Source of the DNA: Myxococcales bacterium
Lineage (GTDB): Bacteria; Myxococcota_A; Bradymonadia; Bradymonadales; GCA-2716585
DNA length: 64,000 bases
Assembly: GCA_002716585.1 (NCBI GenBank)
Contig: PBBL01000013.1
Coordinates: forward strand, 33,731-97,730
Reading direction: 5' to 3'
The translations under genes and the position numbers were made by a program. Below, piece by piece: positions 20,797 to 29,490 of the stretch. The notes beneath the pieces are model-generated. The model was not told the DNA's origin. It did no database searches and was given only the letters and a program-made list of their open reading frames with translations. How positions within the stretch are numbered: position 1 is the first letter of the stretch; each line of letters begins with the position of its first letter.

Positions 20797-22455
20797 TCAG
20801 GCCTTGGCGGCCTTGGGCGTGTCGTCGGAGCTGGAGGTCTTACGGATGTAGTACTGCTGCGTGATCCCGAGGAGGACGCTGACGAAGATGTACAGCGCGA
20901 GCCCCGAGGGGAGGACGAAGGTGAAGACGGAGAACATGACGGGCATGGCGTACATGACGTACTTCATCTGCTCGTTCTGCGCCGTCTGGGGCATCAAGAG
21001 CTGCTGGCCGACCATGGCGAAGCCGACCAGGATCGGGAGCACGAAGTAGGGGTCGGGCGCCGACAGGTCGGTGTACCAGCCGAAGAAGTTGGCGTGGTAC
21101 AGCTCGACCGAGCTGTAGATCGTGCGGTAGAGGGCGAAGAAGATGGGGATCTGAAGCATCTGCGGGAGGCAGCCGAAGGGGCTGACGTTCTCCTGCTTGT
21201 AGAGCTTCATCATCTCCTCTTGCATCTTCATCTGATCGTTCGCGTACTTCTCGCGGATCTCCTGCATCGGCTCCTGGATGCGGCGCAGCCCCTCCATGCT
21301 CTTGAAGGACTTGTGGTTGATGGGGAAGAGCAGGGTGCGCAGGAAGACGGTCAGGAGGATGATGGCGATGCCCCAGTTGCCGGTCCAGCCGTGAAAGAGG
21401 ACGAGGACCCAGCGGATGGGGCGGCAGAGGAACTCAAAGAGGCCGTAGTCGATGGAGCGCTCCAGCTCGACGCCGAAGGTGGCCATCTGCTCGGTGGACT
21501 TGGGACCCATGTAGGAGGTGAGGGCCCAGGACTTCTTCTCGCCGGGGGCGATGTTGAAGTCGCCGAGGTTCAGTTGGGTGCGGAGGTAGTCCTTGTCGAC
21601 GAGGTCGAAGGCGCAGGAGGCGAAGGGCTCGTCCTTGGAGATGACGGAGGTGATGAAGTAGCGCGAGTCCACGCCGCCCCAGGCGATCGGCCCGGCGAAG
21701 CGGGGCTTCTCGCTGGCGTCTTCGGCGCCCGCGCGCTCGATGCCGTCCTCGGTGACGAAGCAGATCGACTCGGTGATGTCGGGGATGGGGTTGAAGAGGG
21801 ACCACTCGCCGGAGCCCGCGGCCTGCTTGCCGTACATGACGAGGTTGAGGGTGTCGGTGAGGTTGGCGCGGTCCTGGGTGTTGGTGATCGTCAGCTCGAC
21901 CTTGAAGCTGTTGGGGGCGTCGCTGTCGTGGGAGAAGCGCTTGTCGAGGAGGAAGCGCCCGCCGGGGTCGGTGTAGCGAAGGAGGACGCCCTGGTCGTCC
22001 TTGGAGACGACCTTGTACATCGCCTCCTCGGCGAGCGTGGCGGGCTGGCCCATGGTGAGGGTGAAGGGCATGTGCTTGAGCCCGCCCTCATCCTCGATGG
22101 GCAGGAGCATGTTGCCGCGAGGCTGGTATTGCTCCGGCTGGAGGACGACGAAGGACTGGAGGCGCCCGCCGACGTTGGTGAGGCTGGCGTCGTAGTTGGG
22201 GCTCTTGAACTCGACCACCTCGGGGTCGATCTTCTCGACCTGGACGGGCTTGGGCGTCGCCGTGTCCTGCCCGGTGGTGGTGGTGGCGGCGGTGGCGCCG
22301 CCGGTGGTGGCCGAGGTGCCGTCGGCGCCGCCGGTGGTGGCGGTGGTGGCGGGCATGTTGGCCATATCTTCGGGCTGGGGGCCGAAGTAGGACTGCCAGA
22401 CAAAGAGCACAGCCAGGCTCAGGGCAATGGCTAGGATGACCCGTTGTTGTTCCAT
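20797..22455 (-). CDS. yidC: membrane protein insertase YidC
   Basis: A 552-residue, Gram-negative-type YidC. It has an N-terminal membrane helix (VILAIALSLAVLFVWQSYF), a Thr/Ala/Gly-rich linker (about residues 35-65), and a large periplasmic beta domain to about residue 340. The five-helix insertase core follows (LLTVFLRTLLFP with the groove arginine, PFGCLPQMLQIPIFFALYR, FVLPSGLALYIFVS). The protein inserts inner-membrane proteins alone or with SecYEG. It is placed in the rpmH operon behind yidD. The C-terminal tail is short and basic. Confidence 0.97.
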   Translation of the reverse strand: MEQQRVILAIALSLAVLFVWQSYFGPQPEDMANMPATTATTGGADGTSATTGGATAATTTTGQDTATPKPVQVEKIDPEVVEFKSPNYDASLTNVGGRLQSFVVLQPEQYQPRGNMLLPIEDEGGLKHMPFTLTMGQPATLAEEAMYKVVSKDDQGVLLRYTDPGGRFLLDKRFSHDSDAPNSFKVELTITNTQDRANLTDTLNLVMYGKQAAGSGEWSLFNPIPDITESICFVTEDGIERAGAEDASEKPRFAGPIAWGGVDSRYFITSVISKDEPFASCAFDLVDKDYLRTQLNLGDFNIAPGEKKSWALTSYMGPKSTEQMATFGVELERSIDYGLFEFLCRPIRWVLVLFHGWTGNWGIAIILLTVFLRTLLFPINHKSFKSMEGLRRIQEPMQEIREKYANDQMKMQEEMMKLYKQENVSPFGCLPQMLQIPIFFALYRTIYSSVELYHANFFGWYTDLSAPDPYFVLPILVGFAMVGQQLLMPQTAQNEQMKYVMYAMPVMFSVFTFVLPSGLALYIFVSVLLGITQQYYIRKTSSSDDTPKAAKA

Positions 22456-22497
22456 GTGACATTCAAACCTTGTGTTGGCCCGGCCTGGTGGTGGGCG

Positions 22498-22800
22498 TCA
22501 GGGGACGGGGTCATAGCCTCCCGGATGAAAGGGGTGACACCGCATGATGCGCTTGAAGCCCATGTAGCTGCCTCGAAACGCACCGTACTTCACGATGGCC
22601 TGCCGGGTATATTCGGAGCACGAGGGTGTGTACCGACACACGGGCGGCTTGAGGGGAGAGATATTCACCTGGTAGAAGCGGACAAGGAGAACAAACATGC
22701 GCGCCAGGAAACCAGGTCGCGGCGCGAGCGCGGTCGTACTGGATCCGTCCCCGTCGCTGGGTGATTCAGGAGGGGTCTGGTCGGAGTGTTGAGCGCACAT
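22498..22800 (-). CDS. yidD: membrane protein insertion efficiency factor YidD
   Basis: A 100-residue protein with a longer hydrophilic N-terminus than usual (about 30 residues), then the conserved core [28 protein letters not shown] and [13 protein letters not shown]. The three conserved Cys are present. It is located between rnpA and yidC as in most bacteria and thought to assist YidC-dependent insertion at the inner membrane face. Confidence 0.95.
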   Translation of the reverse strand: MCAQHSDQTPPESPSDGDGSSTTALAPRPGFLARMFVLLVRFYQVNISPLKPPVCRYTPSCSEYTRQAIVKYGAFRGSYMGFKRIMRCHPFHPGGYDPVP

Positions 22801-22809
22801 GGGTCTGGT

Positions 22810-23292
22810 TCACGTCCGGTCGGTCTGGTCCCGAGGGTTGTCGCCTCTGCGGTGGTTCCTACGACCGCGCCGTCTCTGGGTGGCGCGGTTGGTGCCGGTG
22901 AGCGCCTGCTCGCGCAGCTCCTCGAAGGAGGTCTGCGCCGCGGCGCTGCGGGCGATCCAGACGACGTCCCAGCCCTGGGGGAGCGCGGCCTTGTTGCAAC
23001 GGAAGATCTCACGCAGGCGGCGCTTGACCGAGTTCCGTACGACCGCGTTGCCCACCTTGCGGCTGACAGTAATACCGACGCGCGTCCAGGGTTGTTCCCC
23101 ACGGACCAGGATGATCACGAGCGCTGGGGTGACGTAGCGTCGCCCCCGGCGTTGGGTTCGGGTGAACTCATGAGGCCGGAGCAGGCGCTCGACCTTGCGC
23201 AGGCGTTGATCGGCGGTGAACGGGTGAGGGGACGCGTCACAGGCAGGGCGGGTGTCTTTGGTGGACGGATCGCCCTTGGCGCGCTGCGACAT
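22810..23292 (-). CDS. rnpA: ribonuclease P protein component
   Basis: A 160-residue basic protein; ATG with GAGGGA before it. The RNR signature is clear (SRKVGNAVVRNSVKRRLREIFR), preceded by RVGITVSRKVG and an N-terminal RLLRPHEFTRTQRRGRRY. Extra N-terminal residues (about 25) and a C-terminal Arg-rich tail make it longer than the usual 115-125. It binds the RNase P RNA (not seen in this window) for tRNA 5' processing. It is 25 bases behind rpmH. Confidence 0.95.
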   Translation of the reverse strand: MSQRAKGDPSTKDTRPACDASPHPFTADQRLRKVERLLRPHEFTRTQRRGRRYVTPALVIILVRGEQPWTRVGITVSRKVGNAVVRNSVKRRLREIFRCNKAALPQGWDVVWIARSAAAQTSFEELREQALTGTNRATQRRRGRRNHRRGDNPRDQTDRT

Positions 23293-23317
23293 GCGAGTCC
23301 CTCAGCAACCGGCGCGC

Positions 23318-23467
23318 TTACTTGCGGTGGGTGTCGACCGCGAGGCTCTTGCGGCCCTTGCGGCGACGGGACGCGAGGACCTTGCGGCCGCCGCGGCTCT
23401 TGGACCGGGCGCGGAAACCGTGGCTGCGCTTACGCTTGATTCGGCTGGGCTGGTACGTCCGCTTCAT
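23318..23467 (-). CDS. rpmH: 50S ribosomal protein L34
   Basis: A short gene of 49 codons read directly from the minus strand. The protein begins [20 protein letters not shown], continues with [20 protein letters not shown] and ends SLAVDTHRK before TAA (23318-23320). This is the complete L34 signature. It opens the rpmH-rnpA-yidD-yidC-jag-mnmE run. The upstream 245 bases are relatively AT-rich and must hold its promoter. Confidence 0.97.
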   Translation of the reverse strand: MKRTYQPSRIKRKRSHGFRARSKSRGGRKVLASRRRKGRKSLAVDTHRK

Positions 23468-23712
23468 GACTGAACCTCATTTTGTACTGCAGCGTGCACA
23501 AGACCCCAAAAGGCTTATGCAATATGAACTCGTTAATCCATACATCGCGCCTGCGCGCTGTTGCCCGACAGGGACAAGCAAGCGACAAGCCCCGGGTTTG
23601 TAGAATAGACCGGGTCGGCTGTCAAGTCCGCGTTGGCTGACTGGTGCGCCCCGTTGATCTTGTGTTAAGACCGGAGCCGGGTAGAGCACGAGATGCATGA
23701 GGAGGGCTGAGC
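23468..23712. promoter_or_regulatory. divergent promoter region of rpmH and the 23713 lipoprotein gene
   Basis: A 245-base intergenic gap between divergent genes, noticeably richer in A+T (about 23495-23545) than the rest of the window. rpmH is normally strongly transcribed, so a promoter reading leftwards is expected here, but no clean -35/-10 pair could be fixed. In many bacteria dnaA and oriC flank rpmH. No convincing DnaA box cluster was seen, and the neighbour is a lipoprotein gene. Confidence 0.5.
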
Positions 23713-24867
23713 ATGAGTCGGCCGAAGTTGAGCGCAGCGTTGTGGGGCTGCGCAGTCTTCGCGGTGGCGCTTCTGTCGGGCTGCGGCACGTCGCCCGATC
23801 ACCGAGGGGGACCCGTGGCGACGAGCGCCTCGGTCGAGGACCCTCGCGAGTCGGCGCGCGCGAAGGCGGAGGCGGAGTTCGGCCCGAGCGCGCTGCCCGG
23901 GGGGGACTTCTGGCCCGGGCCGAGCGCCGAGCGGGTGGCCGTGACCGACGCGGTCTGGACGCGGGGCGGGGAGCTGGTCGTCGGGTACGCCGACGGCCTC
24001 GTCGCTCGGGTCTCGCCCGAGCGCCGCGAGGTGAAGCTGCTGCGCCTCAAGGCCCCCGTCCAGCAGCTCTCGCCCACCGGCGAGCTGGCGCTGGTGGCCA
24101 CCGAGCCGCCGTCGCTGCTCCACCTGACCAACGGCGAGATCCTCTTGAACCTCAACCAGGTCCAGGTGGTCGAGGGCAGCGCCTTCACTCCGGACGGCGC
24201 GCTGTGGTTCGTGGCGGACAACGCCAACCAGATACACGTCTGGAGTCGCGAGCGGCTGATGGCCCCGCGGACCGGCGAGGACATCCGCGACGTGCTGCGT
24301 CGGGAGCTGCCGGACTACTCGGCGACCTTTGAGTCGGTCAAGGCGCCGCTGTTGGGCGGCGGCGTGTCGCAGCTGATGTTCTCCGATACGGACGGCACGA
24401 TCTACCGCTGGGACACGAAGGAGCAGGAGATCTGGGCGATCGTGCGCCTGCCCGGCGTCATTCAGTCGGTGTCGATCGCCTCGGCGTTCATCGCGGTGAC
24501 CTCCGACAAGGGCCAGATGCGCTTGATCGAGCAGTCGGCCAACACGCTGCTCCCGTGGACCTACAAGGCGACCGGATCGTGGGTGGCGCTCCTCATCGGG
24601 GACGCTGAGCCTGTCGTCGCGCTGGTGGACGGTGGCGAGCTGTCGCTGCGGGAGAGCGCGACAGGCGCGCAGCGGTGGAGCCGCCCCTTCCCCTCAACAG
24701 GCTGCGGGGTGTTCGCCCGCTCGGTGAAGCAGCCGATCGCGCTGTGCGCCGACGGCGTCCTGGCGCTGATCGACCCGACCTCCGGGGCGCTTCAATCGAC
24801 GTTGCAGAACCGGGGCGGCCAGCTCATCTGGTTGGATCCTGACGGAGCGAGCCTCATCCCGCGTTGA
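23713..24867 (+). CDS. lipoprotein with beta-propeller-like repeats
   Basis: The ATG has a strong GAGGAGG ribosome binding site. The lipoprotein signal ends ALLSGC (Cys24). The rest (384 residues in total) consists of repeated four-strand units of WD40/PQQ style, for example ELVVGYADGLVARVSPERREVKLLRL, TDGTIYRWDTKEQEIWAIVRL and GVLALIDPTSGALQSTL. A propeller of about seven blades exposed in the periplasm or on the surface is likely. Enzymatic residues were not recognised; a scaffold or binding role is possible. It is divergent from rpmH. Confidence 0.6.
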   Translation: MSRPKLSAALWGCAVFAVALLSGCGTSPDHRGGPVATSASVEDPRESARAKAEAEFGPSALPGGDFWPGPSAERVAVTDAVWTRGGELVVGYADGLVARVSPERREVKLLRLKAPVQQLSPTGELALVATEPPSLLHLTNGEILLNLNQVQVVEGSAFTPDGALWFVADNANQIHVWSRERLMAPRTGEDIRDVLRRELPDYSATFESVKAPLLGGGVSQLMFSDTDGTIYRWDTKEQEIWAIVRLPGVIQSVSIASAFIAVTSDKGQMRLIEQSANTLLPWTYKATGSWVALLIGDAEPVVALVDGGELSLRESATGAQRWSRPFPSTGCGVFARSVKQPIALCADGVLALIDPTSGALQSTLQNRGGQLIWLDPDGASLIPR

Positions 24868-24980
24868 GGCAGCCAGGCGTGCAGCCCCTGGACCGCCTCG
24901 CGTCCTTGCGCGTGGGGCGCCGATCGGCCTATCTTCTTATGGAGTCTGTGGATGGAGTCGCTGTGTGGGGGAATCAGACC

Positions 24981-27900
24981 ATGGGAACTCTGTTGCGTGG
25001 CGTTGGATGTCTCGGCCTGGTCGGTGTGATCCTCACGCTTGGCCCGGGCTGCTTCACGGACTGGGATGATTACCGCGGCGTCGAGTCTGGCGAAGACTCC
25101 GGCGGCGGCGCGTCCGACGACGCGGGCGCCCAGGACTCAGGTGAGGCGGACACGGGCGAGCCGGAGGCGGACTCCGCCTCATCCGAGGACACCGGCGCCT
25201 CGCCCGACGCCGACTCAGGCGAAGCGGACACCTCCATGGACGACACGACCTCGGGGGACACGGCGGACACCGCCACACCCGACACGGAGGTCGAAGACAC
25301 GGGCGTGGACGCGGAGGAGGACGTCGCGAACGACGCCACGCCGGACACCGCCCCCGAAGACACCAGCGAGCCCGACACGGCGCCGCCCTGGGACTGCGCG
25401 ACCTTCGCGTTGCCCAAGGACGCCTTCTACGTCCACGCGCTCCACACCACCGCCGTCACCGCGACCGGTGGCAGCGGCGCGTACCGTTGGAGCTTCCCCG
25501 AAGGGGGCAACCTCAGCGGCGCCATCCTCGACCAGGAGTCGGGCAGCTACCTCGCTGGAGAGGTCGTTGGCGTGGCCGACGCGATCGAGGTGGTGGACGT
25601 GGAGTGCGGCGCGACGCTCACGGCGCAGGTCCACGTCGTGCCTGACGCCCGAATCGAGCCGCCCGCGCTGGAGATCCCGCCCAACACCGACTTCTGCTTT
25701 GAGGTCGTCGGCGGCAGCGGCTCGGTGATCGGGGATCAGGCGCATGCCTGGGTCCTGGTGCAGGAGGGCTCGGGGGTGGGGATCGCGCTGGACGAGGAGG
25801 GGTGCTACCGCTCCGGTGAGGTGGTCGGGACCGACATCATCCAGGCCGAGGACCTGGAGACGGGCCGACGGATGGACGTCTACATCACGGTCACCCGTGA
25901 CCCGATCGAGGTCAAGCCGTCGTTGAGCCGGGTCATGGTCCCGGCTGGGGAGTCGTTCAGCTTCTCGGTGGTGGGGGGCTCCTCCTCGTACCGTCTGGAG
26001 CACGCGCTGGAGGGGGCGACGGCGTCGCACTCGAGCGACGGGGTGGACTCCATGGTGACGATCGAGGCTGGGATGATCGGGGGCGACGGGACGCTGCGGA
26101 TCGTGGACGCGCACCTGCCGAGGTTGGCCGCGGAGGTCGAGGTGTCGATCATGGCGCGCTCCGAGCACCCGGCCAACCCCTATGGCTCGCTCACGGACGA
26201 GTACACGGTGCGCTCGGTTGGGGACATCAACAACGACGGGTACAGCGACGTGGTCCTGGGCGGGCGCCAGTTCGCGGTCAACGGGTACTACTCGGGCGCG
26301 GCCTACGTGTACCTCGGTGGCGCGGGGGGGCTGGAGGCCTCACCCGCCCAGGTGATCCCGGGGGCGTTCCGCAACCATTACCTGGGTCGAGCGATCGCCT
26401 CGGGGGACTTCAACGGGGACGGCTGCCGTGACGTGGCGGTCGGCGCCTGGGGCGGCAACTTCAACGGCGGTGAGACCGGCGAGGTGCAGCTCTGGATCGG
26501 GTGCCAGGAGGAGCTGCCCCCAGCGCGGCTCGACTCCTGGAACGGCCGCCTCGGGGACAACGCCGCCACGGAGATGGGCGGCCCGCTGCGGCTGTGGAAG
26601 ACGCTCGTGGGTGAGCAGAACGCGCTGCGCTTCGGGTGGGGCATTACGGTTGGGGACTTTGACAACGATGGTCGCGATGACCTCGCGGTGTCGGCGCCGA
26701 TCGCCGAGTCGCCGCTGCGGATCAACCCCAACAACGACAACCCGTACAGCAACGTCGGGCAGATCTTCCTGTTCACCCACCCCGGGCCGGGCGACGACTG
26801 GGAGTTCGGCGAGGCCCCAAAGATGGTCCTGCACGGCGCCTGGCTCACCCCGGAGGGTGATTACGTGGGGGACAACAACCTGCAAGTCGGCTGGGACATG
26901 GCGACCGCTGACGTGAACGGCGACGGGTGCGACGAGCTGCTGGTCGGCTCGGGGCGCGCCGACAACTACTATGGCTTCGCGGCGCTGTTCATGTCGGAGG
27001 CGGACGCTGGGGCGGCGGGCGGGTGCATGCTGGCCGAGCTGCCCGCGCTGGAGGTCCACTCCGAGCGGGTGCGCCAGGGTCGGATGGGCTGGAGCGTGGA
27101 CTTCGGTGACTTCAACGGCGACTGCCGCCCCGATCTCGTGATCAGCGAGCCGCTGATCGCGACCATCGGTGGCTCCAACACGCAGGCGGGGGCGGTCAAT
27201 GTGTTCTTCTCCCAGGAGGACTGGGCCCCGGGCGATCAGCGGCGGCTCGTGCAGTCGGAGGCCGACGTCATCGTCAACGGCGACGACTGGGATCAGTTCG
27301 GGTGGCAGATCGCGGTCGGCGACGTCACCGGCGACGGGATCGATGATCTGTTGGCGGGTTCACGCAACGGCGAGCACGACGGGACGGCGACCAACATCGG
27401 TGAGGTGCGGGTGTACCAGGGGATGATCAGCGCCGAGGGCTGCCAGGGGAGCGTGGGTGAGGAGGAGCCGGTGTTGACCGAGCTGCACCGGATCATCAAC
27501 GCGTCGCACCGGGAGCAGGATCTGTACGGCGCCAACCTGATCGTGACCTCGGACATGGACGGAGACGACGTGTCGGATTGGGCGGTGTTCGCGCCGCGCG
27601 GCCCGGGTGAGGACGACCTCGCCGATCTGCGCGATCACACCGGGCGCCTGTACTGGTTCGCCAGCTCGATCGAGGCCCCTGTGTTTGAGGACGGCGTGGC
27701 GCTGGAGGTCCCCGCGCCGTCGTCGTTGGACTACTTCGGGTGGGACATCGCCTCGGTGGGTGACCTCAACCGGGACGGCTACGTCGACTTCGTGGCGGGG
27801 ATCCCCTACTGGGACCGGGACGAGCCGCGCGAGGGGCAGGGGCCGGTGATGCACGGCTCGGCGGGCGCGGCGGCCCTCTTCTGGGGCGGCCCGGATGGGC

Positions 27901-29192
27901 TGCGCGGGACGCCGGACGCGCTGCTCTCGGGCTACCTGGGCCACACCGGGAGCGACCTGATGGGGTACTCGGTGGCGAGCGCGGGTGACTTTGATGGAGA
28001 CGGCAGCGATGACCTGGCGGTTGGGGTGCTGTTGGAGGACAACAACACGAATTACTGCCAGACCCCCTGTCGGGCGGGCGGCCCCTACCGGGGCAACACC
28101 GGCGCGGTGATGATCTACCGGGGCGGGACGGATCGCACCTGGCCGCCCCGGTTTGAAGGGGACGACGTGTACGCCGTGCCCCGGATCACGGGGGATCCGG
28201 ACTTTGTGATCTGCGGCCCCCAGATCAACGAGGCGCGGATCGCCTACGCGCTGCGCGGCGGCTTCGACGCCAACGGCGACGGCTTCGACGACCTGCTGAT
28301 GTCGAACTGGACCTGGAACGGGAACCGAGGGCGCGTCTGGACGGTCCGCGGCCAGGCTCCGCAGGCGGAGCCCGGCGCGGCGACGATCATCTGCGTCGGA
28401 GACGACGACGAGCTGGGTCAGGGGGACAACGGCGGTGATCTCCTGGGTTACGGGCTCGCCAGCGCCGATATCGACGGCGACGGGTGCGACGATCACCTCG
28501 CGGGGGCCTACAACGCCGACCCACAGGGCTACACCAACAGCGGCAAGGTGCACGTGTGGATGGGCTACGGCGGCCCAGGGTGCCGGGCGGCGCCTGCCGA
28601 GGTGAGCCTCGTCAGCGGCTCGAACAACGACAACCTCGGCTACCGGGTGGTGACCGCGGACATGAACGGAGACGGCACCCTGGACATCGTCGCGGGCTCC
28701 TCGGGGTACGGCTCGACGAACATCGGCGCCGTCCTCGTCTTCGATGGGCTTGAGGTGCGCCGCTTGATCAGCGGCGCGGGCTCCGGAGCGGTGGTGGACG
28801 TCTCGGGGGCGACGCTGGCGATCATCGAAGACCCGACCGGCGTGTCCAACGTCAACTTCAGCATCGGCCTCGCCAGCATGGGCGACGTCAACAACGATGG
28901 CTTCGACGACATCGTGGTCGGGGCGCAGCTGTCGTCGCTCTCGGGCCCGGATCGCTCGGGCGGGGCGTTCGTGTTCCTGGGCAGCGATCAGCGCGACGCC
29001 CTCCAGAAGGTGGACGTCGTCATCGCCGGTGAGACGACCTTCCCCGACGGGCGGTTTGGCTACTCGGTGTCGGGCGCCCGGATCGGGGACGACGCCCCCT
29101 TCAGCGTGATGGTCGGCTCCCCCTTCAGCGAGTGGCGCGGCGCCCGGTTCGGGGACATGGGAGCGGTCTACGTGGGCAACCAGGCCCCCTGA
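24981..29192 (+). CDS. giant FG-GAP (integrin-alpha-like) repeat lipoprotein
   Basis: Start at the ATG 24981, which gives a lipoprotein signal ending LGPGC (Cys24). The frame is open upstream but without a signal. The product has 1403 residues. An Asp/Glu/Ser/Thr-rich linker (about residues 30-135) is followed by Ig-like modules (residues about 140-400) and then at least 13 FG-GAP units with calcium-binding DxNxDGxxD cores (INNDGYSDVVLGG, FDNDGRDDLAVSA, MNGDGTLDIVAGS, VNNDGFDDIVVGA). Together these can close one or two seven-bladed propellers. Such proteins are surface adhesins or recognition proteins that depend on calcium; the ligand is unknown. It is bordered by an intergenic inverted repeat at 29394. 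Confidence 0.85.
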   Translation: MGTLLRGVGCLGLVGVILTLGPGCFTDWDDYRGVESGEDSGGGASDDAGAQDSGEADTGEPEADSASSEDTGASPDADSGEADTSMDDTTSGDTADTATPDTEVEDTGVDAEEDVANDATPDTAPEDTSEPDTAPPWDCATFALPKDAFYVHALHTTAVTATGGSGAYRWSFPEGGNLSGAILDQESGSYLAGEVVGVADAIEVVDVECGATLTAQVHVVPDARIEPPALEIPPNTDFCFEVVGGSGSVIGDQAHAWVLVQEGSGVGIALDEEGCYRSGEVVGTDIIQAEDLETGRRMDVYITVTRDPIEVKPSLSRVMVPAGESFSFSVVGGSSSYRLEHALEGATASHSSDGVDSMVTIEAGMIGGDGTLRIVDAHLPRLAAEVEVSIMARSEHPANPYGSLTDEYTVRSVGDINNDGYSDVVLGGRQFAVNGYYSGAAYVYLGGAGGLEASPAQVIPGAFRNHYLGRAIASGDFNGDGCRDVAVGAWGGNFNGGETGEVQLWIGCQEELPPARLDSWNGRLGDNAATEMGGPLRLWKTLVGEQNALRFGWGITVGDFDNDGRDDLAVSAPIAESPLRINPNNDNPYSNVGQIFLFTHPGPGDDWEFGEAPKMVLHGAWLTPEGDYVGDNNLQVGWDMATADVNGDGCDELLVGSGRADNYYGFAALFMSEADAGAAGGCMLAELPALEVHSERVRQGRMGWSVDFGDFNGDCRPDLVISEPLIATIGGSNTQAGAVNVFFSQEDWAPGDQRRLVQSEADVIVNGDDWDQFGWQIAVGDVTGDGIDDLLAGSRNGEHDGTATNIGEVRVYQGMISAEGCQGSVGEEEPVLTELHRIINASHREQDLYGANLIVTSDMDGDDVSDWAVFAPRGPGEDDLADLRDHTGRLYWFASSIEAPVFEDGVALEVPAPSSLDYFGWDIASVGDLNRDGYVDFVAGIPYWDRDEPREGQGPVMHGSAGAAALFWGGPDGLRGTPDALLSGYLGHTGSDLMGYSVASAGDFDGDGSDDLAVGVLLEDNNTNYCQTPCRAGGPYRGNTGAVMIYRGGTDRTWPPRFEGDDVYAVPRITGDPDFVICGPQINEARIAYALRGGFDANGDGFDDLLMSNWTWNGNRGRVWTVRGQAPQAEPGAATIICVGDDDELGQGDNGGDLLGYGLASADIDGDGCDDHLAGAYNADPQGYTNSGKVHVWMGYGGPGCRAAPAEVSLVSGSNNDNLGYRVVTADMNGDGTLDIVAGSSGYGSTNIGAVLVFDGLEVRRLISGAGSGAVVDVSGATLAIIEDPTGVSNVNFSIGLASMGDVNNDGFDDIVVGAQLSSLSGPDRSGGAFVFLGSDQRDALQKVDVVIAGETTFPDGRFGYSVSGARIGDDAPFSVMVGSPFSEWRGARFGDMGAVYVGNQAP

Positions 29193-29490
29193 GCCTCCCC
29201 CCGAGTTCTTTACAGCGCCGGGCACGCCGCGCCGATTTGGTTTGCTAAAGCGGGTGGCCCCGGTTATTCAGGCCTGACGCCGAGGGCGTGCGGGCCAGGC
29301 GCCGCCGTGCCCACGGTGGCAGGGATCGTGCATTGATCCAGGCGCGCTGTGTCGCGCGCCCCCTTCAACGGCGGCCTCGCAGGTGACGGCGTAAACGCGC
29401 ATTGACACGTGAGGTGTCAACGCGCGTTCACACCCTCGCGGGGACTGGGAGTCATGGCCCGAGCGGCCAACACGGATGCAGGCAGTGACC
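29193..29490. other. intergenic region upstream of the DegT-dehydratase operon
   Basis: This 298-base gap holds no credible gene. Its distinctive element is an inverted repeat at 29394-29428, listed separately. A GC-rich segment at about 29275-29370 could fold, but no T-tract follows it, so no terminator is called for the FG-GAP gene. Confidence 0.5.
29394..29428. promoter_or_regulatory. near-perfect 15-bp inverted repeat, probable operator
   Basis: Left arm AACGCGCATTGACAC (29394-29408), spacer GTGAG, right arm GTGTCAACGCGCGTT (29414-29428), with one mismatch. It lies 63 bases before the aminotransferase start. The arms contain TTGACA-like words in both directions. No poly-T follows, so a dimeric repressor/activator site or an RNA hairpin in the leader is more likely than a terminator. 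Confidence 0.5.

Noticed and set aside
23505..23560. DnaA boxes / oriC upstream of rpmH
   Set aside because: Only one loose TTATGCAAT word was seen; no cluster of boxes, no dnaA.
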